Source of the DNA: an uncultured Peptoniphilus sp.
GTDB lineage: Bacteria > Bacillota > Clostridia > Tissierellales > Peptoniphilaceae
Assembly: GCF_946222045.1 (NCBI RefSeq)
Contig: NZ_CAMILN010000031.1
Span: forward strand, 1-22,531
Direction: 5' to 3'
DNA: 22,531 bases
The translations under genes were made by a program, and so were the position numbers. Of this stretch, positions 15,143-22,531 are shown piece by piece. The notes under the pieces were generated by a model. It was not told the DNA's origin, ran no database searches, and worked only from the letters and a program-made list of their open reading frames with translations. The stretch's first letter is position 1. Every line of letters begins with the position of its first letter.

Positions 15143-16895
15143 ATCAGTTGACGGACCTGTTGTAATTGGTAAGAACATGGCTGACTACAAGATTAGAGAA
15201 ATGGTCCTAGTTGGCGAAAAAAAATTAATTGGCGAAGTTATTTCTATTGATGGAGATCTTGGAACAGTTCAAGTCTATGAAGAAACTGAAGGTCTAAGAC
15301 GTGAAGAAGATATTATTTCCACTGGAGCACCACTTTCTGTTAAGCTTGGACCTGGCATGATAAGAGGTATATTTGATGGTATCCAGAGACCTCTAGAAGT
15401 TATAAAAGAAGAACATGGTTCCTTTATGCCAGAAGGTATTGGACTTATTTCTCTTGATGAAGAAAAACTTTGGGATGTAACTTTCAAGGTAAAACTTCAC
15501 GATAAGGTCCACGGAGGACAAATCTTTGCAGAAGTTCCTGAAACTGACATCATAACTCACAAGGTCATGATTCCACCAGAAGTCTCAGGTGAAGTTGTAG
15601 AGATCCTTGAAGATGGCAAATACAACATAGAAACAGTTCTTTTAAAAGTTAAGGACGAGTTTGGAAAGATTAATGAAGTAAAAATGTATCAAAACTGGCC
15701 AGTAAGAATTCCAAGACCAGTTAAGGAAAGACTTCCCATTGACAAGCTACTTGTAACAGGCCAAAGGGTCTTCGACGTATTCTTCCCAATAGCAAAGGGA
15801 GGTACTACTGCTGTTCCAGGAGGATTTGGTACTGGTAAGACAATGACCCAACACCAAATTGCAAAGTATTGCGATGCCGATATTATTATCTACATCGGTT
15901 GTGGTGAACGTGGTAATGAAATGACAGAAGTTTTGGAAGACTTTCCAAAGCTAATTGACCCTAACACTGGCAAGGCCCTTATGGACAGGACAATTCTTAT
16001 AGCCAATACATCAAACATGCCAGTAGCTGCCCGTGAAGCATCAATTTATACTGGTGTAACTATGGCAGAATATTTTAGAGACATGGGCTACCACGTTGCC
16101 CTAATGGGTGACTCCACTTCTCGTTGGGCAGAAGCCCTTCGTGAAATCTCTGGACGTCTTGAAGAAATGCCAGCTGAAGAAGGTTACCCTGCTTATCTTC
16201 CATCAAGAATTGCAGGCTTCTATGAAAGAGCTGGTTATGTAAATACCCTATCAGGAACTGAAGGATCTGTAACACTTATTGGTGCAGTTTCACCAGCAGG
16301 TGGTGACTTCTCTGAACCAGTTACAGAAAACACTAAGAGGTTCGTAAATGTATTTTTAGCACTTGACAAGGAACTAGCCTACTCAAGACACTATCCAGCT
16401 ATTAACTGGATGAACTCTTACTCAGGTTACATTCCACTTCTTAAAAATTATTATGACATGAGACTTGATGGCGACTTACCAGATCTAAGAATTAAATATC
16501 TTGACCTTCTTCACAAAGAAGCCAAGTTAAATGAAATAGTAATGCTTGTTGGTGAAGACGTCCTTCCCGACGAAGAAAGGCTTGTTCTTGAAATTTGTCG
16601 TGTTGTCAAGGTTGGATTCTTACAACAAAATGCCTTTAACCCAATTGACACCTTTGTGCCACTTGAAAAGCAATTTGAAATGTTAAAGACAATAGACAAC
16701 TTATACGAGAGAGGAAAGGAAGCCTTAAAGCTAAAGATTCCTATTTCTGTAATTAAGAACAACAAACTTTATGGAAAAGTAATCAACATGAAGTACGATA
16801 TAGAAAACGAAAACTTAAAGAAATTTGTAAGCTTGAACAATGAAATTAACGACTTCTATGGAGAGCTTGCCTCAACTTATGGTGATGTAGAATGA
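15123..16895 (+). CDS. ntpA: V-type ATP synthase catalytic subunit A
   Basis: A 590-residue catalytic ATPase subunit. The N-terminal beta barrel starts MERAIIKSVDGPVV, a non-homologous insert region follows at about 110-200, and the P-loop PGGFGTGKT is at 232-240 with Lys239. The next motifs are IYIGCGERGNEM with the catalytic glutamate, LMGDSTSRWAEALREISGRLEEMPAEEGYPAYLPSR, and SGTEGSVTLIGAVSPAGGDFSEPV. The TTG at 15123 puts 10 residues before GPVV, as in other bacterial A subunits, and has AGGGGTGA six bases upstream. GTG at 15114 is an alternative. It overlaps subunit E by 20 bases and subunit B by four (ATGA). It hydrolyses or makes ATP in the cytoplasmic head. Confidence 0.96.
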   Translation: MERAIIKSVDGPVVIGKNMADYKIREMVLVGEKKLIGEVISIDGDLGTVQVYEETEGLRREEDIISTGAPLSVKLGPGMIRGIFDGIQRPLEVIKEEHGSFMPEGIGLISLDEEKLWDVTFKVKLHDKVHGGQIFAEVPETDIITHKVMIPPEVSGEVVEILEDGKYNIETVLLKVKDEFGKINEVKMYQNWPVRIPRPVKERLPIDKLLVTGQRVFDVFFPIAKGGTTAVPGGFGTGKTMTQHQIAKYCDADIIIYIGCGERGNEMTEVLEDFPKLIDPNTGKALMDRTILIANTSNMPVAAREASIYTGVTMAEYFRDMGYHVALMGDSTSRWAEALREISGRLEEMPAEEGYPAYLPSRIAGFYERAGYVNTLSGTEGSVTLIGAVSPAGGDFSEPVTENTKRFVNVFLALDKELAYSRHYPAINWMNSYSGYIPLLKNYYDMRLDGDLPDLRIKYLDLLHKEAKLNEIVMLVGEDVLPDEERLVLEICRVVKVGFLQQNAFNPIDTFVPLEKQFEMLKTIDNLYERGKEALKLKIPISVIKNNKLYGKVINMKYDIENENLKKFVSLNNEINDFYGELASTYGDVE

Positions 16896-18283
16896 AAAAA
16901 GAATATTTAACACTTGATAGAATTGAAGGATCCCTACTAGAACTTTCGAATCTTCACAGAGTTAGCTATGGTGAAGTTGTAAAAATTATCTCAAAAGACG
17001 GCAAGAGATCTGAAATTGGTCAAGTTATAAAAATCGACGAAGACAGGGCAATTGTCCAAGTATTTGGCAACAACCTTGGCGTGTCAACAAAAAATACAAA
17101 GGTAGAATTCTCTGCCCACCCTTTTGAAATACCACTTTCATCAGATATTTTGGGAAGGGTATTTAATGGTACAGCAGTCCCAATTGACAAGGGCGGTGCC
17201 ATTTATTCAAAGGATGTTTACAACATAAATGGTAGACCAATTAACCCATCAGCAAGAGAATACCCAAGAAACTTTATCCAAACAGGTATCTCCTCTATTG
17301 ATGGACTAATGACCCTAATCAGAGGACAAAAACTTCCAATCTTTTCAGGATCAGGACTTCCTCACAACGAAGTTGCTGCCCAAATTGTAAGACAAGCTAA
17401 GATTGCAGACCAAGCTGGAGAAAATAACTTTGCCATTGTCTTTGCAGCTATTGGTGTAAAGCATGATGAAGCTGACTTCTTTAGGGAAAGTTTTAAAAAT
17501 TCTGGAGTAATAGACAAGGTTGTTATGTATATCAACTATGCCGATGACCCAATTATGGAAAGACTTATTGCACCTAAGTGCGCCCTTACTGCAGCAGAAT
17601 ACCTTGCCTTTGAAAAGAATATGCAAGTTCTTGTAATTATGACAGATATAACATCCTATGCAGAAGCCCTAAGAGAAGTTTCATCTTCAAGAGAAGAAGT
17701 TCCATCAAGAAAGGGCTATCCAGGCCATCTTTATTCTGATTTGGCAGCTCTTTATGAAAGAGCAGGTATGATTAAGGATAGCGATGGGTCTGTAACTCTT
17801 ATTCCAATCCTAACAATGCCTAATGATGATATCACCCACCCAATCCCTGACCTTACAGGTTACATCACTGAAGGCCAAATTGTAGTAAGTCGTGACTTAT
17901 TCTCCAAGGGAGTTTATCCACCAATTGATGTCCTTCCATCATTATCAAGACTTATGAAGGACGGCATTGGGGAAGGTTATACAAGAGAAGATCACCCAGA
18001 CCTATCATCACAACTCTTTGCATCCTACTCAAAGGTGCAGGAAACTAGGGCCCTTGCCCAAATAATTGGTGAAGATGATATATCAGATGACGAAAAATTA
18101 ATTTTAAAATTTGGCGAAGAGTTTGAAAAGAGATTCTTAACTCAAGACCAAAATGAAAATAGAGACATTGAAGAAACCCTAGATTTAGGTTGGGAACTGC
18201 TAAAGATTCTTCCAAGTCAAATGATTGATAGAATTGATCCTAAGTTAAAAGAAAAATATCTAGGTGATAATAATGGCGATTAA
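16892..18283 (+). CDS. ntpB: V-type ATP synthase regulatory subunit B
   Basis: A 463-residue non-catalytic head subunit. It starts with MKKEYLTLDRIEGSLLELSNLHRVSYGEVV, shares the alpha/beta ATPase core with subunit A, but has FSGSGLPHNEVAAQI in place of a P-loop, as B subunits do. The shared segments VLVIMTDITSYAEALREVSSSREEVPSRKGYPGHLYSDLAALYERAG and GSVTLIPILTMPNDDITHPIPDLTGYITEGQI are strongly conserved. In this family an arginine of B contributes to the catalytic site of A. The ATG overlaps the subunit A stop. The 3' end overlaps the subunit D gene by 11 bases. Length is normal (about 460). Confidence 0.96.
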   Translation: MKKEYLTLDRIEGSLLELSNLHRVSYGEVVKIISKDGKRSEIGQVIKIDEDRAIVQVFGNNLGVSTKNTKVEFSAHPFEIPLSSDILGRVFNGTAVPIDKGGAIYSKDVYNINGRPINPSAREYPRNFIQTGISSIDGLMTLIRGQKLPIFSGSGLPHNEVAAQIVRQAKIADQAGENNFAIVFAAIGVKHDEADFFRESFKNSGVIDKVVMYINYADDPIMERLIAPKCALTAAEYLAFEKNMQVLVIMTDITSYAEALREVSSSREEVPSRKGYPGHLYSDLAALYERAGMIKDSDGSVTLIPILTMPNDDITHPIPDLTGYITEGQIVVSRDLFSKGVYPPIDVLPSLSRLMKDGIGEGYTREDHPDLSSQLFASYSKVQETRALAQIIGEDDISDDEKLILKFGEEFEKRFLTQDQNENRDIEETLDLGWELLKILPSQMIDRIDPKLKEKYLGDNNGD

Positions 18284-18908
18284 GGTAACACCTACTAAGG
18301 CAAATTTAATTGCATCAAAAAATGCCCTCGTCCTTGCTGAGAAGGGTTACGACCTTCTTGACAAGAAGAGGACAGTCCTTATAAAGGAAATGATGGATTT
18401 AAACAAAAATGCCAAGGCCCTTCAAGATGAAATAGAGGAAAAGTTTGACAAGTCTTACTCTGAACTTGTAATGGCAACTATTTCCATGGGAGCCTTGTCC
18501 TTAAAGGATATGGGAGAGTCAGCCCCACTAGAAAAAGACTATGAGGTTATTTCTCGTTCAGTTATGGGGCTAGAGCTTCCAAAAATAAAATATGAAAAGC
18601 CAAGCACAAGAGCAGACTATTCTCTCCACCAATCTAATGCAGCCTTTGACAGGGCAAAGATAAATATTTCAGAAATTCTCCCTGTAATCTATGAACTTGC
18701 CGAGATAGAAACTTCTGTCTTTAGGCTTGCCAATGAAATTAAAAAGACTGCCAAGAGGGCCAATGCCCTTGACAAGATTCAGATACCTAAGTACAAAAGT
18801 ATTATTAGGGAGATCGAAGAAATTTTGGCGGAAAAAGAAAGAGAAGACTTCTTTAGACTTAAGAAGGTAAAAAATAAAAAGAATAGAAAAGTAGAACAAA
18901 ATAAATAA
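18273..18908 (+). CDS. ntpD: V-type ATP synthase subunit D (central axle)
   Basis: A 211-residue rotor-axle subunit, largely two long antiparallel helices. The N terminus MAIKVTPTKANLIASKNALVLAEKGYDLLDKKRTVLIKEMM is the family signature, and the C-terminal helix includes ETSVFRLANEIKKTAKRANALDKIQIPKYKSIIREIEEILAEKEREDFFRLKKVK. The last 15 residues are lysine- and asparagine-rich and probably disordered. The ATG at 18273 has AGGTGAT four bases upstream and fits the family N terminus better than a codon nine bases earlier. It is the last gene of the operon, directly followed by a large terminator stem. Confidence 0.95.
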   Translation: MAIKVTPTKANLIASKNALVLAEKGYDLLDKKRTVLIKEMMDLNKNAKALQDEIEEKFDKSYSELVMATISMGALSLKDMGESAPLEKDYEVISRSVMGLELPKIKYEKPSTRADYSLHQSNAAFDRAKINISEILPVIYELAEIETSVFRLANEIKKTAKRANALDKIQIPKYKSIIREIEEILAEKEREDFFRLKKVKNKKNRKVEQNK

Positions 18909-18962
18909 GACACAAAAAAATCCCAAGTTGAAAATAAATTCAGCTTGGGATTTTTTTGTGTC
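18909..18962. terminator. Bidirectional terminator between convergent genes
   Basis: A 23-bp stem (arms 18909-18931 and 18940-18962, one G·T wobble) has an 8-base loop. The core is TCCCAAG/CTTGGGA flanked by a run of seven A on one arm and seven T on the other. It therefore reads as an intrinsic terminator in both directions, serving the V-ATPase operon on plus and the transporter gene ending at 18980 on minus. Confidence 0.92.
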
Positions 18963-18979
18963 TCTATAATTTTTTAATA

Positions 18980-20110
18980 TTAACTCATTGGGAAGAAAAT
19001 ATTAATTATCTGTGGCAAGAATACCATCATAACTGTTGCAGTTGGTTGTGTAGCTGCATAGAACGATGAAACCTTGTCGTCCCCATTAGTAACTTGGAGT
19101 AGGGCTCCAAGAGATGGGGCAGATGTCATTGATCCTGTTGTGGCACCAAGGGCTGCAAAAAGTGGAAGTTTGAAGATCTTGTAAGAAATAAAAAGTGAAA
19201 TAAGTGCAGGCACAAGTGTTAGGATAACTCCTGCAAAAAATAATTTTATTCCATATTGACTTACAACTTCGACAAAACCTGTTCCTGCACTAACGCCTGA
19301 CTCCAACAAGAAGAAGGCAAGGCCAAGGTCACGAACAAGAGAAAGTCTCTCGCTAGAAACAACTAAGTTAATCCTGCCAAGTCTTCCGTAGTGACCAAGA
19401 ACAAGTCCGGCGATTAGTGAACCACCACCTGCTCCAAGAGAAAGACTGACACTTCCTATTGGAATTTTAATAGAACCAAGTAGGATGCCAAGAGTTGAAG
19501 CAAGAGCTACTGGAAAGAGTCCATTTTTTTCAAAATCAATCAAATTTCCAATATCTTTTTTAGTAAGATTTGAATTGTCTCTCGGTAAAATTAATTTTTT
19601 ATTTTCTTCTTCCACATCGACCTTTAAAATTTTTGGCATAAGTTGAACAATAAGTACAACTCCAACAACACCAAAGGCATAGGCAATTCCGTAGCCAACG
19701 CCAGGCAAGTTTGATGTAGTGAGACTCTTTACTGTACCAAGCATTGATGTTGAAGTCATGGCTCCAGTTGCAAGTCCCATGGAAAGTGCAAGCTCAATGT
19801 TAAATACTTTAGATACTAATACAATTAAAACTCCTCCAATAGCAACTGTGATAAAAGAAATTGCCAAAAAGGAAAGTCCATTCTTCTTGATGTTTGCCAT
19901 AAAACTTGGACCAGCCATTAGGCCAATAGGTGCAAGGAAAAGCACAAGACCAATCTTCGCCAAGAACTTTGGAACTTCAAAACCAAAGTGACCAAAGAAA
20001 AGGGCAACAATTAAAATTGCAGATGCACCAAACTTTATTCCGAAAAAGTTAACATGACCAAGGGCGTATCCCAAGACCATTATCAAAAATATGATTAATA
20101 ATTCATTCAT
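18980..20110 (-). CDS. AspT/YidE-type membrane transporter, short form
   Basis: A 376-residue membrane protein with about ten helices in two repeated halves. The duplicated family motif is visible as TGAMTSTSMLGTV (115-127) and TGSMTSAPSLGAL (325-337), each followed by a GxGYG/FYAATQPTA type helix. This is the Asp-Al_Ex fold of aspartate:alanine exchangers and YidE/YbjL. Those are usually about 540-560 residues with two central RCK_C domains; here the halves are joined by only about 35 residues (160-195, KVDVEEENKKLILPRDNSNLTKKDIG). Regulation by ligand-binding RCK domains is therefore absent. Substrate unknown; a small carboxylate or amino acid is a guess. AAGGAGGT precedes the ATG by seven bases. 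It stands alone and ends at a shared terminator. Confidence 0.82.
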   Translation of the reverse strand: MNELLIIFLIMVLGYALGHVNFFGIKFGASAILIVALFFGHFGFEVPKFLAKIGLVLFLAPIGLMAGPSFMANIKKNGLSFLAISFITVAIGGVLIVLVSKVFNIELALSMGLATGAMTSTSMLGTVKSLTTSNLPGVGYGIAYAFGVVGVVLIVQLMPKILKVDVEEENKKLILPRDNSNLTKKDIGNLIDFEKNGLFPVALASTLGILLGSIKIPIGSVSLSLGAGGGSLIAGLVLGHYGRLGRINLVVSSERLSLVRDLGLAFFLLESGVSAGTGFVEVVSQYGIKLFFAGVILTLVPALISLFISYKIFKLPLFAALGATTGSMTSAPSLGALLQVTNGDDKVSSFYAATQPTATVMMVFLPQIINIFFPMS

Positions 20111-20145
20111 ATAATACCTCCTTATAATTCTTCCCTAGGTTTTTT

Positions 20146-20174
20146 ATGATAGCACTATAAAAATTCGAAGTAAA
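20146..20174 (-). promoter_or_regulatory. Promoter of the AspT-type transporter gene
   Basis: On the minus strand, TTTACT (20169-20174) and TATCAT (20146-20151) are separated by 17 bases, four and five matches of six to the consensus. The start site would be near 20139, about 30 bases before the ATG. Confidence 0.55.
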
Positions 20175-20318
20175 GGAAGTTGCTAGAATTAAAAAGCCTC
20201 TATGAACCTATGAAAAATGAAAAGATTTTCACAAAAATTTTTAAATCTCTAAGTTTACAAGTTTAGCTTAAGGAAAACAATATATTTTATAAATTTAAAA
20301 ATTTTTAATAAAAAAGTC

Positions 20319-20347
20319 TTGCAAAAATAAAATGCCTTGTATATAAT
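20319..20347 (+). promoter_or_regulatory. Promoter of the GntR/ABC operon
   Basis: TTGCAA (20319-20324) and a perfect TATAAT (20342-20347) are exactly 17 bases apart. Transcription would start near 20354, leaving a leader of about 170 bases before the regulator gene. That leader is AT-rich and contains no convincing gene. Confidence 0.78.
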
Positions 20348-20382
20348 AATTATTGTATTAAGGAAGTGATACAACGATACAA
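20337..20382. promoter_or_regulatory. Candidate operator for the GntR/YtrA regulator
   Basis: Four half-sites lie across the -10 box and start site: TTGTAT at 20337-20342 and 20353-20358, and ATACAA at 20369-20374 and 20377-20382. The inner pair forms TTGTAT-N10-ATACAA. YtrA-type regulators bind inverted repeats at their own promoters, so this placement fits autorepression. The repeats are seen; binding is inferred. Confidence 0.55.
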
Positions 20383-20527
20383 AACTTATCTTGGATTTTA
20401 TTAGAATATATAAAAAAGATAAGAAATTAAGATTTGAATATAGAATCAAAAATTTACTTAATATAAAAAGGATAAGAAAATTTGATAAAGAAAAATTATT
20501 TAAATTGGATCCAAAAAGGAGGCAAAT

Positions 20528-20887
20528 ATGGAATTTGATAACAACAGACCCATCTACATCCAGCTCCTTGAAGATTTTAAATTAAAGATTTCAAGTGGAG
20601 AGTGGAAGAGTGGAGACAAGATGGAAACTGTTAGAAATCTTGCCCAAGCCTATGGGGTCAACCCCAACACAGTCCAAAGGGCCTTGCAAGAACTTGAGAG
20701 AGAAGGACTTGCCAAGTCGAACAGGACTAGCGGCAGATTTATAACAGATGACGAAGAACTAATAGAAGAGATAGGCAGAGGTGCCTTTTATAGGTCCTGC
20801 GACGACTTAATTGGTCTTGCAGAAGAACTCAAGATGACAAAGGAAAAATCACTGGAACTTTTAGATAAATATTGGAGGGAAGCATGA
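20528..20887 (+). CDS. GntR family transcriptional regulator, YtrA subfamily
   Basis: A 119-residue regulator. Residues 1-75 form a GntR winged helix-turn-helix: PIYIQLLEDFKLKISSGEWKSGDKM, then ETVRNLAQAYGVNPNTVQRALQELEREGL as the recognition part, then the wing SNRTSGRFITD. Residues 76-119 are a short helical dimerisation tail, not a large effector domain, which marks the YtrA subfamily. AAAGGAGG precedes the ATG by five bases. It overlaps the ABC ATPase gene by four bases (ATGA), as is usual for YtrA-type regulators that control the ABC transporter next to them. It probably represses its own operon until the cell envelope is stressed or an unknown signal appears; this is inferred from the family. 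Confidence 0.93.
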   Translation: MEFDNNRPIYIQLLEDFKLKISSGEWKSGDKMETVRNLAQAYGVNPNTVQRALQELEREGLAKSNRTSGRFITDDEELIEEIGRGAFYRSCDDLIGLAEELKMTKEKSLELLDKYWREA

Positions 20888-21570
20888 GCAAGCTAGAGAT
20901 AAAAAATTTAAATATGGGCTACAAGAATAAAGTCCTTGACGACCTAAACCTAGAACTTGATAAGGGACAAATTGTGGGCCTAGTTGGACCCAACGGAGCA
21001 GGTAAGTCAACCTTACTTAGGATACTTGCAGGTTTAGAAAAGACTTACAAGGGCAGTGTAATAATTGACGGAGAAGAAATTTCTTATAAGACGGGAGAAA
21101 TTTTATCCTACCAACCAGACAAGTTTGCTCTTAGCGACAAGCTTTCTGTAAAGGAAGTTGTTAGGACTTACAAGAAATTCTTCAAGGACTTTGACGAAGA
21201 AAAATTTTACAGGATTTACGAAGAATTTAAACTTCCGCAAGGAGCCAAGGTAAAGGAAATGAGTAAGGGAATGAGGGAAAAAATGCAAATTGCTCTAAGT
21301 CTTTCAAGAAGGGCAGAGATCTTCCTCTTAGATGAACCGATTTCTGGAGTTGATCCCTCAGCTAGAAAGGCCATCATCCAAACTATTTTAAATAATTTTG
21401 AAGAAGACTCTCTAATTATTTTATCAACTCATTTGATAAATCAAATCGAGCCACTACTTGACAGGGTCCTCTTCCTTTCAGAAGGCAAGATCAGTCTTAA
21501 CAAGACAGTAGATGAAATAAGAAGTGAAAAAAATATGAGTATAGAAGACTACTTTACGGAGGTATTTTAA
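20884..21570 (+). CDS. ABC transporter ATP-binding protein
   Basis: A 228-residue ATPase. Walker A is GPNGAGKST at 35-43, the signature is the divergent MSKGMREKMQIALSLSRR, Walker B is IFLLDEPISGVDPSAR, and the H-loop is STHLINQIEP. The SKGMR-type signature is common in ATPases of ABC-2 exporters for peptides and antibiotics or with YtrA regulators. The ATG overlaps the regulator stop and follows GGAGGGA. Its partner permease begins in its own stop codon (TAATG). Confidence 0.94.
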   Translation: MSKLEIKNLNMGYKNKVLDDLNLELDKGQIVGLVGPNGAGKSTLLRILAGLEKTYKGSVIIDGEEISYKTGEILSYQPDKFALSDKLSVKEVVRTYKKFFKDFDEEKFYRIYEEFKLPQGAKVKEMSKGMREKMQIALSLSRRAEIFLLDEPISGVDPSARKAIIQTILNNFEEDSLIILSTHLINQIEPLLDRVLFLSEGKISLNKTVDEIRSEKNMSIEDYFTEVF

Positions 21571-22334
21571 TGGGAAAATTACTTGGACATCAAATAAGAA
21601 ATCACTTTAAAAATAATTGGTTTATTCCAGTTTTGCCAGTGGCCCTAATTATTTTTGGAATATTGTTTTCAAATGTTAATCATTCTGTAGGTGTAAATTC
21701 CGTTGCCCTAGGTATGATGGCGCTAATGTTTGGCTACATGGCAGCAGCTATAACAGTTATAGTTGGCGACTACAATATGTTCTTTGGCGACAGTGCCTTA
21801 TTTTATGAATCAACACCAATAAGTCCTTCAGCAAAAACTTTTTCAAGATTTTTATATTATTTTATAATGTTTATTATCTATTCAATTTATGTAGGATTAA
21901 TTTGTTTCCTATTTGCTGCAGTTCCATCTGTGGATGGTGGAGTGATAAATATAACTTGGGCAGATATAAATGAGCTAATAAATGAAGTTGGAATAAGAAA
22001 TATATTAGTAGGTCTTGCGTGGATTCTAATATTTTTATTTAAGAACATAATTAGCATAATCTTCGCAGTGACATTTGGCGGTGGCAAAGAACTTAGAAAA
22101 TTTGGACTAGGTGGACCAGTCCTAGTCTATATAGGACTAGGACTAATAGAAGGAGCAGTCACCTATATCTTAGATAAATTTGACTTGTTTACTAATGTTG
22201 AACTCCTTCTAAACAATGGAGATGTATTTATGAGGGGGATGGGAATAGGAATACTAATCCCAATGCTTTTAGAAACAATAGCCTTGTTCTTTGCAGTTTA
22301 TTATATGCATAAGAGTAGGATTTCAGTAAGCTGA
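21570..22334 (+). CDS. ABC-2 type transporter permease
   Basis: A 254-residue membrane protein with six hydrophobic helices (about 18-36, 44-66, 92-118, 145-168, 178-200, 222-246). Layout fits small ABC-2 permeases paired with YtrA-regulated ATPases. No residue identifies a substrate. GGAGGT lies seven bases before the ATG, and the start overlaps the ATPase stop by one base. As the only permease here it would act as a homodimer with two copies of the ATPase. Roles in envelope stress, peptide resistance or export are family-based guesses. Confidence 0.88.
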   Translation: MGKLLGHQIRNHFKNNWFIPVLPVALIIFGILFSNVNHSVGVNSVALGMMALMFGYMAAAITVIVGDYNMFFGDSALFYESTPISPSAKTFSRFLYYFIMFIIYSIYVGLICFLFAAVPSVDGGVINITWADINELINEVGIRNILVGLAWILIFLFKNIISIIFAVTFGGGKELRKFGLGGPVLVYIGLGLIEGAVTYILDKFDLFTNVELLLNNGDVFMRGMGIGILIPMLLETIALFFAVYYMHKSRISVS

Positions 22335-22341
22335 GGAAAAT

Positions 22342-22376
22342 GGTTCGTGGGCTTCCCACGGGCCCTTTTTTATTTT
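22342..22376 (+). terminator. Terminator of the GntR/ABC operon
   Basis: A 10-bp stem (22342-22351 with 22355-22364, two G·U pairs, core CGTGGG/CCCACG) has a 3-base loop CTT and is followed by a T-rich tract from 22366. It begins seven bases after the permease stop. Confidence 0.88.
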
Positions 22377-22386
22377 AAGATAAAGA

Positions 22387-22485
22387 TTTTGCAAAAGCTA
22401 AGCTTTAATTTTTATTTTTATAAGGAGAAGACTTTATCTTTAATAGGTTTTTGTAAAGCTGAGCTTTACGAATTTAATAAGGAGG
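22387..22485 (+). repeat. Two imperfect copies of an AAAGCT-N-AGCTTT repeat unit
   Basis: Copy 1 begins at about 22387 (TTTTGCAAAAGCTAAGCTTT) and ends in TAAGGAG at 22421-22427. Copy 2 begins at about 22449 (TTTTTGTAAAGCT then GAGCTTTAC) and ends in TAAGGAG at about 22478-22484. Each has a near-perfect palindrome around one central base. An inverted pair AAGATAAAG (about 22377-22385) and CTTTATCTT (22432-22440) encloses copy 1. No open frame of note is present in 22335-22531. Confidence 0.6.
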
Positions 22486-22523
22486 GGGAGCCAGGGGCGG
22501 GCGAGGCCCCTGACCCCCTCCTT
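22479..22523. repeat. GC-rich hairpin near window end
   Basis: The outer stem is AAGGAGGGGG (22479-22488) with CCCCCTCCTT (22514-22523). The inner stem is CAGGGGC (22492-22498) with GCCCCTG (22506-22512), around a 7-base loop; a 3-to-1 internal bulge separates them. GC content is far above the surroundings. It has no T tract and follows another terminator, so it looks more like a dispersed palindromic repeat than a terminator. Confidence 0.75.
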
Positions 22524-22531
22524 AAACCTCC

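Noticed and set aside
20391..20585. 64-residue lysine-rich open frame in the leader of the GntR gene
   Set aside because: It begins without a ribosome binding site, has a composition expected of AT-rich non-coding DNA, and overlaps the true GntR start in another frame.
22377..22531. CRISPR-like repeat or tRNA at the right edge
   Set aside because: There are only two imperfect copies, with unequal spacing and internal palindromes, and no cloverleaf with a T-loop could be drawn.

Overview
The window reads as chromosome from an AT-rich, Gram-positive anaerobe of the Firmicutes, most likely a Tissierellia/Peptoniphilaceae-type coccus (Peptoniphilus or Anaerococcus relatives). The grounds are the low GC content, AGGAGG-type ribosome binding sites, lipoprotein signal peptides instead of periplasmic proteins, TTG starts, and a complete bacterial V-type ATPase operon. 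The genus is inference; no 16S or other marker is present.

Region 1 (about 1-9390) is a ten-gene, tightly packed plus-strand operon for extracytoplasmic iron handling. Its core is an FTR1 iron permease, a P19/Tp34-type iron-binding lipoprotein, a DUF2318 membrane protein with a C-terminal cysteine cluster, two FtsX/MacB-type permeases and their ATPase. This is the same gene set as the Campylobacter p19 / E. coli fetMP-type iron systems. An FMN-binding (flavinylated) lipoprotein stands where the Gram-negative operons carry thioredoxin-like genes. A second ABC module (DUF4418 protein, ATPase, cysteine-bearing permease) is split so that it brackets the iron core. A stem-loop with a short T tract closes the operon.

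Region 2 (about 9340-10190) is the remnant of an ISL3-family insertion sequence on the minus strand. Only the C-terminal part of the transposase is left.

Region 3 (about 10430-18962) is a nine-gene V/A-type ATPase operon in the order H(G)-C-I-K-F-E-A-B-D. Genes overlap or nearly abut, and several appear to start with TTG. A TATAAT promoter precedes it. A 23-bp stem ends it and also ends the convergent next gene.

Region 4 (18980-20110, minus) is a single short AspT/YidE-type transporter that lacks the usual central RCK domains and has its own promoter. Divergent from it, region 5 (about 20319-22376) is a GntR/YtrA-type regulator with an ABC ATPase and an ABC-2 permease. Its promoter overlaps TTGTAT/ATACAA repeats that look like an autoregulatory operator. 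Region 6 (22377-22531) is non-coding: it carries two copies of an AAAGCT-N-AGCTTT repeat and then a GC-rich hairpin that continues to the window edge.

Functionally, the iron operon probably captures iron at the cell surface (P19-like lipoprotein), moves it through FTR1, and uses the DUF2318 protein, the FMN lipoprotein and the ABC parts for a supporting redox or release step. The V-ATPase supplies or uses the ion gradient. The last ABC set resembles envelope-stress or peptide-efflux transporters.
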